DNA of 64,000 bases, from contig NZ_JASTWJ010000001.1 in NCBI RefSeq assembly GCF_030499515.1, positions 5,684,001 through 5,748,000 on the forward strand. Reading direction: 5' to 3'. How positions within the stretch are numbered: position 1 is the first letter of the stretch; every line of letters starts with the position of its first letter. The notes under the pieces were generated by a model, which was not told where the DNA came from, did not search any database, and worked only from the letters and a program-made list of their open reading frames with translations. The stretch is from Streptomyces sp. DT2A-34 (lineage in GTDB: Bacteria; Actinomycetota; Actinomycetes; Streptomycetales; Streptomycetaceae). Shown here piece by piece: positions 59,923-64,000 of the stretch. The position numbers were made by a program, and so were the translations under genes.

Positions 59923-60780
59923 GTGGCGTCCAATGTCAATCCCACCGTCAGGCGACGCCGGCTGGGCCAGGAGTTGCGCCGGCTCCGCGAGCTCAAGGGC
60001 ATGACGGCCGAAGAGGTGGCCGAGCGGCTGCTGGTGTCGCAGTCGAAGATCAGCCGGCTGGAGAACGGGCGGCGCAGCATCAGCCAGCGCGACGTCCGCG
60101 ATCTGTGCGGGGTCTACGAGGTGGAGGACCACCGCATCGTCGATTCGCTGATGCAGATGGCCAAGGACTCGCGGCAGCAAGGGTGGTGGCATTCCTTCGG
60201 CGACATCCCGTACAGCGTCTACATCGGGCTGGAGACCGACGCGGCGAGTCTGCGGGTGTACGACCCGCAGGTCGTCCCGGGGCTGTTGCAGACCAAGCAG
60301 TACGCGGAGGCACTGATCGCCGGGGCGTTGCCGGAGACGCCGCCCGCCGAGGTCGAGAAACGGGTCCAGGTGCGCATGCGCCGACAGGAACGAATCTCCA
60401 CCGAGGAGAACCCGCTGCGCCTGTGGACCGTCCTGGACGAGGCCGCCCTGCGCCGGGTCGTCGGCAACCGCTCCCTCATGCGCGACCAGTTGGAACAGCT
60501 CGTCGAGCAGTCCCAACTGCCGCACGTCACCGTGCAGGTGATCCCCTTCGACATGGGCGCGCACCCGGGCCTCAACGGGCAGTACGCGATCCTCGAGTTC
60601 CCGGACGCGGCCGACTCCAGCGTCGTCTACATCGAGGGCGTCACCAGCGATCTGTACCTGGAGAAGGCGAACGACGTCCAGAAGTACAGCGTGATGTACG
60701 AGCACCTGCGGGCGCAGGCCCTGAACGTGGACCAGTCACGGCAGTTCATCGCGGACATCGCGAAGGACTACGCGCGCTGA
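59923..60780 (+). CDS. scr1: XRE-family regulator Scr1
   Basis: 285 residues. The helix-turn-helix is at about 8-65, with LGQELRRLRELKGMTAEEVA and LLVSQSKISRLENGRRSISQ. The DUF5753 domain covers about 95-280, with QQGWWHSFGDIPYSVYIGLE, PHVTVQVIPFDMGAHPGLNG and DLYLEKANDVQKYSVMYEHL. It matches SCO4441 of S. coelicolor, reported as Scr1, half of a pair that strongly stimulates antibiotic production. The GTG at 59923 has GGAGG upstream. The partner DUF397 gene follows 250 bp later with its own promoter region. Confidence 0.92.
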   Translation: MASNVNPTVRRRRLGQELRRLRELKGMTAEEVAERLLVSQSKISRLENGRRSISQRDVRDLCGVYEVEDHRIVDSLMQMAKDSRQQGWWHSFGDIPYSVYIGLETDAASLRVYDPQVVPGLLQTKQYAEALIAGALPETPPAEVEKRVQVRMRRQERISTEENPLRLWTVLDEAALRRVVGNRSLMRDQLEQLVEQSQLPHVTVQVIPFDMGAHPGLNGQYAILEFPDAADSSVVYIEGVTSDLYLEKANDVQKYSVMYEHLRAQALNVDQSRQFIADIAKDYAR

Positions 60781-61030
60781 TCACCCTTGCGGGGGACCAT
60801 CCCGACCGGAGGGGCGCGGTACCGTACACCGTCTTCAGGCCGGGATGGAAGGCTCCACTGGAATATGCCATCCAGTCGAGTGAATAGTCGCTTCGTAGGC
60901 CGATGTTGGCTAGTAGCGTCGATCACGCCGCCGAGCAACAAGGTTGGCGTGAATCGTCTTGCGGAGACCGGTTCAGTCCGGGCGTGCAGCGCGATGACAG
61001 CAACTCAACATCTGGCAATTCGGAGCAAAC

Positions 61031-61222
61031 ATGGCAATTCGTCAGGGTGCCACGGACACGTGGACCAAGTCCTCGTACTCCACCGGGAACGGCGCGTGCG
61101 TCGAGGTCAAGTCGCCGGTCACAGCCGCCATGGCGGTACGGGACTCCAAAGTTCCCGAGGGCCCGGTCCTGGCGTTCCCCGCGAACGCGTGGAACACCTT
61201 CGTGGCGTCGGTCAAGGTGTGA
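61031..61222 (+). CDS. scr2: DUF397 protein Scr2
   Basis: 63 residues, MAIRQGATDTWTKSSYSTGN with CVEVKSPVTAAMAVRDSKVP, a typical DUF397. It matches SCO4442 (Scr2), partner of Scr1. The ATG at 61031 has CGGAG upstream. In the 250-bp gap ACTGGA and TCCAGT form an inverted repeat around 8 nt (near 60856), a possible binding site for the partner regulator. Confidence 0.9.
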   Translation: MAIRQGATDTWTKSSYSTGNGACVEVKSPVTAAMAVRDSKVPEGPVLAFPANAWNTFVASVKV

Positions 61223-61291
61223 GGGGCGAGGCTGTCTGATCCTCACCCTCGCCCGACCACACGGTCAACAACTGCACAAGCACCACAGCAA

Positions 61292-61332
61292 GAGCCCTCT
61301 CGACCAGCCCGCCGTCCTTGCCGAGAGGGCTC
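61292..61332. terminator. Terminator between scr2 and the MerR gene
   Basis: GAGCCCTCTCG (61292-61302) and CGAGAGGGCTC (61322-61332) form a perfect 11-bp stem with a 19-nt loop between convergent genes. Confidence 0.78.
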
Positions 61333-61346
61333 GGCCGTGCCCCGGA

Positions 61347-62198
61347 TCACCTCACCGGGAACGCCACATCGCACACCGGGTCCTCGGCCCCCGCCGCGTC
61401 CCAGTCCGCGAAGTACACCTCCCGGCACGGGCCCGCCTGCCACAGCCCCTGCTTCGCGATCCACTCCTCCACCGCCTCGAAGGCGGCCAGGATCTGCGGA
61501 TGGGCCACCTGTGCCTTGGTGATCCGGGTGTAGGCGAGCCGCTGGGCCGGCTCGACCCGCACCTTCGTCTCCCGCGTACGGCCCTGCCGCTCGACCCACG
61601 CCCGCGCCGCCGCCTCGTCGGCCACCGGCACGCACGACTCGGCCGGACCGTCGCTCTCCATCGACACGTCGGAGTGGTACACGACGAACGGCGCCGCGGT
61701 GATACCGCCGCACTCCCGCGAGCCTTCCTCCAGACGACCCAGCGACGCGCCGATCCACGCGGGCAACTCGCCCGCCAGCACATGCCGTGTCTCCGTGATC
61801 AGCACCTGCTCGGGCACATCCACCGTCTCGACCACGAACTTCCCGTACATCTCGGAGCTCCTCCCCGACAGCCGTCCACGGAGGTATGCGGCGAGCGTCC
61901 GCTGCCCGGCCATCCGCGCCTCTACGTCCGCCCAGTACGCGTCGAGCCGGTCGGCCGCCGCGGCCCCGTCCGGTGCCCCGACGACCTCCGCGACCCGCGC
62001 GAGCGGCATGTCGAGCTGGCGCAGGAGGGCCACCAGGCGGGCGCGTTCGATCTGGTCGGCGCGGTAGTAGCGGTAGCCGCTGACCTCGTCGACGTGCGCG
62101 GGCGGCAGCAGCCCGAGGCGGTCGTACAGGCGCAGTGCCTTGGCCGACAGCCTGGCCCGCGCGGCGAACGCGCCGATGGTGAGCAGTTCGTCGTCCAC
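61347..62198 (-). CDS. MerR-family regulator with GyrI-like effector domain
   Basis: 283 residues. The N-terminal MerR helix-turn-helix (about 3-75) has ELLTIGAFAARARLSAKALR, LGLLPPAHVDEVSGYRYYRA and DMPLARVAEVVG. A coiled coil is followed by a GyrI-like ligand-binding domain (about 125-283) with SSEMYGKFVVETVDVPEQVL and AFEAVEEWIAKQGLWQAGPC. Such BmrR/TipA-like proteins sense hydrophobic drugs and activate promoters with long spacers. The start is placed at GTG 62198, after GATGAGG; a GTG at 62216 is the alternative. Probably SCO4443. No transporter gene is adjacent on the left, but an MFS gene starts at 63906. Confidence 0.85.
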   Translation of the reverse strand: MDDELLTIGAFAARARLSAKALRLYDRLGLLPPAHVDEVSGYRYYRADQIERARLVALLRQLDMPLARVAEVVGAPDGAAAADRLDAYWADVEARMAGQRTLAAYLRGRLSGRSSEMYGKFVVETVDVPEQVLITETRHVLAGELPAWIGASLGRLEEGSRECGGITAAPFVVYHSDVSMESDGPAESCVPVADEAAARAWVERQGRTRETKVRVEPAQRLAYTRITKAQVAHPQILAAFEAVEEWIAKQGLWQAGPCREVYFADWDAAGAEDPVCDVAFPVR

Positions 62199-62281
62199 GG
62201 CCTCATCCTCCGTCACCGGGCGGCTCTGGCGCCCGGTGCGAAGGACGTTGCGCCCTGCCCCAGGGGCAAGGTCAACACCGG

Positions 62282-62785
62282 CTAGGCGAGCGCCCCCTCC
62301 ACCGCGGCCACGAGCTCCGCCGCCTCCGGCTCGGTCTGCGGCGAGAAGCGGGCGACGACCTTGCCGTCCCGGCCGATCAGGAACTTCTCGAAGTTCCAGC
62401 GGATGTCCCCGCTGTGCCCCTCGGCGTCCGCGAAGCCGACCAGGCGGTCGTAGAGCGGGTGCCGGCCCTCACCGTTCACCTCGACCTTCTCGGTCATCGG
62501 GAAGGTCACGCCGTACGTCGCCGAGCAGAACTCGGCGATCTCCTCGGCGCTGCCCGGCTCCTGGCCGAGGAACTGGTTGCAGGGCACGCCGAGCACGGTG
62601 AAGCCGCGCTCCGCGTACTGCTCCTGGACCTTCTCCAGGCCCGTGTACTGCGGGGTCAGGCCGCACTTGGAGGCCACGTTCACGACGAGGACCGCCTTGC
62701 CGGCGTACTGGGCGAGGTCGGCGGGGCCGCCGGTGAGGGTGTTGATGTCGACGTCGAGGGGGGATGCGTTGGTGTCAGCAGTCAT
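62282..62785 (-). CDS. Glutathione peroxidase family thiol peroxidase
   Basis: 167 residues. VLVVNVASKCGLTPQYTGLE (about 32-51) holds the peroxidatic Cys in place of selenocysteine. VLGVPCNQFLGQEPGS (about 64-79) holds a second Cys and the catalytic Gln, and IRWNFEKFLI the Trp and Asn. The tetrad Cys/Gln/Trp/Asn is complete. As Streptomyces lacks glutathione, reduction is probably by thioredoxin or mycothiol. It destroys hydrogen or lipid peroxides in the cytoplasm. The ATG at 62785 follows the winged-helix gene stop by 9 bp, so both may share a transcript. SCO4444-like. Confidence 0.93.
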   Translation of the reverse strand: MTADTNASPLDVDINTLTGGPADLAQYAGKAVLVVNVASKCGLTPQYTGLEKVQEQYAERGFTVLGVPCNQFLGQEPGSAEEIAEFCSATYGVTFPMTEKVEVNGEGRHPLYDRLVGFADAEGHSGDIRWNFEKFLIGRDGKVVARFSPQTEPEAAELVAAVEGALA

Positions 62786-62794
62786 AAGCGGATG

Positions 62795-63814
62795 CTAGCT
62801 CCGGTAGGTGCCGGGTCCGGGGGCAGGCCCGTCCGGGCCGTCGGACCCGCCAGGTCCGCCCGCCTTCACCAGTACCTCCCCGGCCGCCGTACGCGAATAC
62901 AGCACCGACCGCCCCGCCCGCCGCCGCTCCACCAGCCCCGCGTCCAGCAGCACCCGCAGATGCCGCCCGACCGAGCCCAGCCCCTGCCCGGTCACGGCGA
63001 CCAACTGGGTCGTGCTCAGGGGGGAGTCGAGGAGGACGAGCACCGCGGCGCGCGTGGCCCCGAGCAGGGCGCCGAGGCTCGCGGGGACCGTCCGGGCGCC
63101 GGGGTCGGCGAGGGCGCCCGCGCACGGGTAGACGACGGCGTAACGGTCGGGCTCCTCCCAGGAGACCCAGCCGCCCTTCGGCGTGACCGGCACGAAGACG
63201 AGTTCGGCGCCGGAGATCTCCCGGGGCGGGTACTCGTGCAGGTTCACCTGGAGCCGGTTGCCGCCGAGCCAGCGTGTCCTCCCGGGCCGCAGCGAGTCCA
63301 GTACGGCCGCCCAGCCGCCCCGGCTCACCTGCGCGGTCCGCGCCACCACATCGGCCTCCAGGACGCGCCGACGCCGGTCCCAGTCCGGACGTACGGCCTC
63401 GGTCCAGACGTACTCAAGGAGCGCGGCGGCGCGTTCGGGCAGGTCGTCCCGGTCCAGTACGGCGGGGAGGGGGCCGGCGAGGGAGGCGGTGAGGTGGGCG
63501 CGGGCCTGGCCGGGGTCGGCCGCGCGCACCCGCGCCACGCCCTCCTCGAAGGGCTCGCGGTCCCTCGGCGTCGGGGTGAGGAAGTCGGCGATCCAGTCCT
63601 TGCCGAGCCCGGCGCGGACGAGGTGCGCGGTGACCGGGTCGGCGGCCAGGCGGGCCCGGTAGGCGGGACGGTGCGCGTCCAGCCAGGCACGCTCGCCGGG
63701 GTGGGTGGCGCTCCCCAGGTGCAGCAGCTTCAGCGCGGCGAAGGTCTCGGCGAGCGGGGAGAGGACGAAACGGCTGCCGGCGAGGGTGTCGGCGTTGATC
63801 TGCCACCAGCCCAT
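62795..63814 (-). CDS. ArsR-like winged-helix regulator with DUF5937
   Basis: 339 residues. The N-terminal DUF5937-type region (about 1-245) begins GWWQINADTLAGSRFVLSPL and includes RWLGGNRLQVNLHEYPPREI and LVFVPVTPKGGWVSWEEPDR. The C-terminal ArsR helix-turn-helix (about 245-320) has LLDSPLSTTQLVAVTGQGLG and LRVLLDAGLVERRRAGRSVL. The end is Gly/Pro-rich. No metal-binding cysteines are seen, so this is not a metal sensor. It is divergent from an MFS transporter whose start lies 91 bp away and which it likely controls. The ATG at 63814 is the first in frame. Confidence 0.83.
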   Translation of the reverse strand: MGWWQINADTLAGSRFVLSPLAETFAALKLLHLGSATHPGERAWLDAHRPAYRARLAADPVTAHLVRAGLGKDWIADFLTPTPRDREPFEEGVARVRAADPGQARAHLTASLAGPLPAVLDRDDLPERAAALLEYVWTEAVRPDWDRRRRVLEADVVARTAQVSRGGWAAVLDSLRPGRTRWLGGNRLQVNLHEYPPREISGAELVFVPVTPKGGWVSWEEPDRYAVVYPCAGALADPGARTVPASLGALLGATRAAVLVLLDSPLSTTQLVAVTGQGLGSVGRHLRVLLDAGLVERRRAGRSVLYSRTAAGEVLVKAGGPGGSDGPDGPAPGPGTYRS

Positions 63815-63905
63815 GCCACCCAGCCCCCCGCCCCCGGTCCACGCCGACCTTTCGCTCCCGCGCGAAACAATAACGACCTGTCGCCGGCCCTCTCAGACTC
63901 CGCCC

Positions 63906-64000
63906 ATGCGCAGCTACCGACAGCTCTTCCGCACCCCGGAGTTCACGCCCCTCTTCCTCGCCTCCTCCGCCAACGTCCTGGCCCAGACGATCAGCGGCCT
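63906..64000 (+). CDS. MFS transporter, N-terminal fragment (runs off the window)
   Basis: The visible 31 residues, MRSYRQLFRTPEFTPLFLAS then SANVLAQTISG, match the N-terminus of major facilitator family drug exporters, where the first membrane helix begins. The gene is divergent from the DUF5937 regulator, a usual pairing of exporter and repressor. The rest lies outside the window. Confidence 0.6.
   Translation, partial: MRSYRQLFRTPEFTPLFLASSANVLAQTISG

Overview
The window is chromosomal DNA from a Streptomyces. It has very high G+C, many GTG starts, short GTGA/ATGA overlaps between co-directional genes, Streptomyces-type XRE/DUF397 pairs, and the afsK, afsS and afsR regulators. Several genes look like orthologues of the S. 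coelicolor stretch SCO4423 (afsK), SCO4425 (afsS), SCO4426 (afsR), SCO4429 (fbiC), SCO4439 (a D,D-carboxypeptidase), SCO4441/SCO4442 (scr1/scr2) and SCO4444 (glutathione peroxidase). This is core chromosome backbone carrying inserted accessory blocks. The correspondence is from memory of those proteins, not from a search.

Layout. 0-3.4 kb: an F420/FMN split-barrel enzyme and a thiolase-like protein, divergent from an acyl-CoA dehydrogenase and a Ddn-like reductase. 3.4-6.2 kb: LysE exporter with Lrp regulator, a TetR regulator, a two-domain VOC protein. 6.4-17.1 kb: the afs locus (afsK, a small secreted protein, afsS, afsR), interrupted by enoyl-CoA hydratase, DUF35 and thiolase-like genes and a FadD3-like acyl-CoA synthetase. 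17.2-28.3 kb: amidohydrolases, F420-type luciferase-like oxidoreductases, an SDR, an aldehyde dehydrogenase, a second Ddn-like protein and three secreted proteins. 28.4-38.4 kb: an accessory island with an XRE/DUF397/ATPase set, a toxin-antitoxin-like pair and a large trypsin/nSTAND ATPase/propeller conflict-type module. 38.4-46.2 kb: a Tat-exported PHP hydrolase, a broken F420 oxidoreductase, fbiC (F420 precursor synthesis), a dead L,D-transpeptidase-like protein and two membrane proteins. 46.3-53.6 kb: mostly damaged accessory genes, a sodium symporter and a frameshifted SDR. 53.7-64 kb: backbone again, with a large membrane protein, the SCO4439-type carboxypeptidase, a GPP34 protein, scr1/scr2, MerR, glutathione peroxidase, a winged-helix regulator and the start of an MFS transporter.

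How genes work together. Eight copies of a 15-bp palindrome, consensus CTGACGGnCCGTCAG, lie in six promoter regions. All six serve the acyl-CoA, F420, SDR and amidohydrolase genes, and none was noticed elsewhere. I infer a TetR-type regulon of about 15 genes for breakdown of a cyclic, steroid- or terpenoid-like carboxylic acid. The TetR gene at 4654-5301 is a candidate regulator. fbiC could supply the cofactor used by the F420-type enzymes.

Two families of dispersed palindromic repeats sit in intergenic DNA and also inside genes. They add codons in frame to the acyl-CoA dehydrogenase and the aldehyde dehydrogenase, and they break a luciferase-like oxidoreductase. Seven genes between 30 and 53 kb are disrupted, some at homopolymer runs, so sequencing error must be excluded before calling all of them pseudogenes. 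No tRNA, rRNA, CRISPR array or recognisable insertion sequence was seen.
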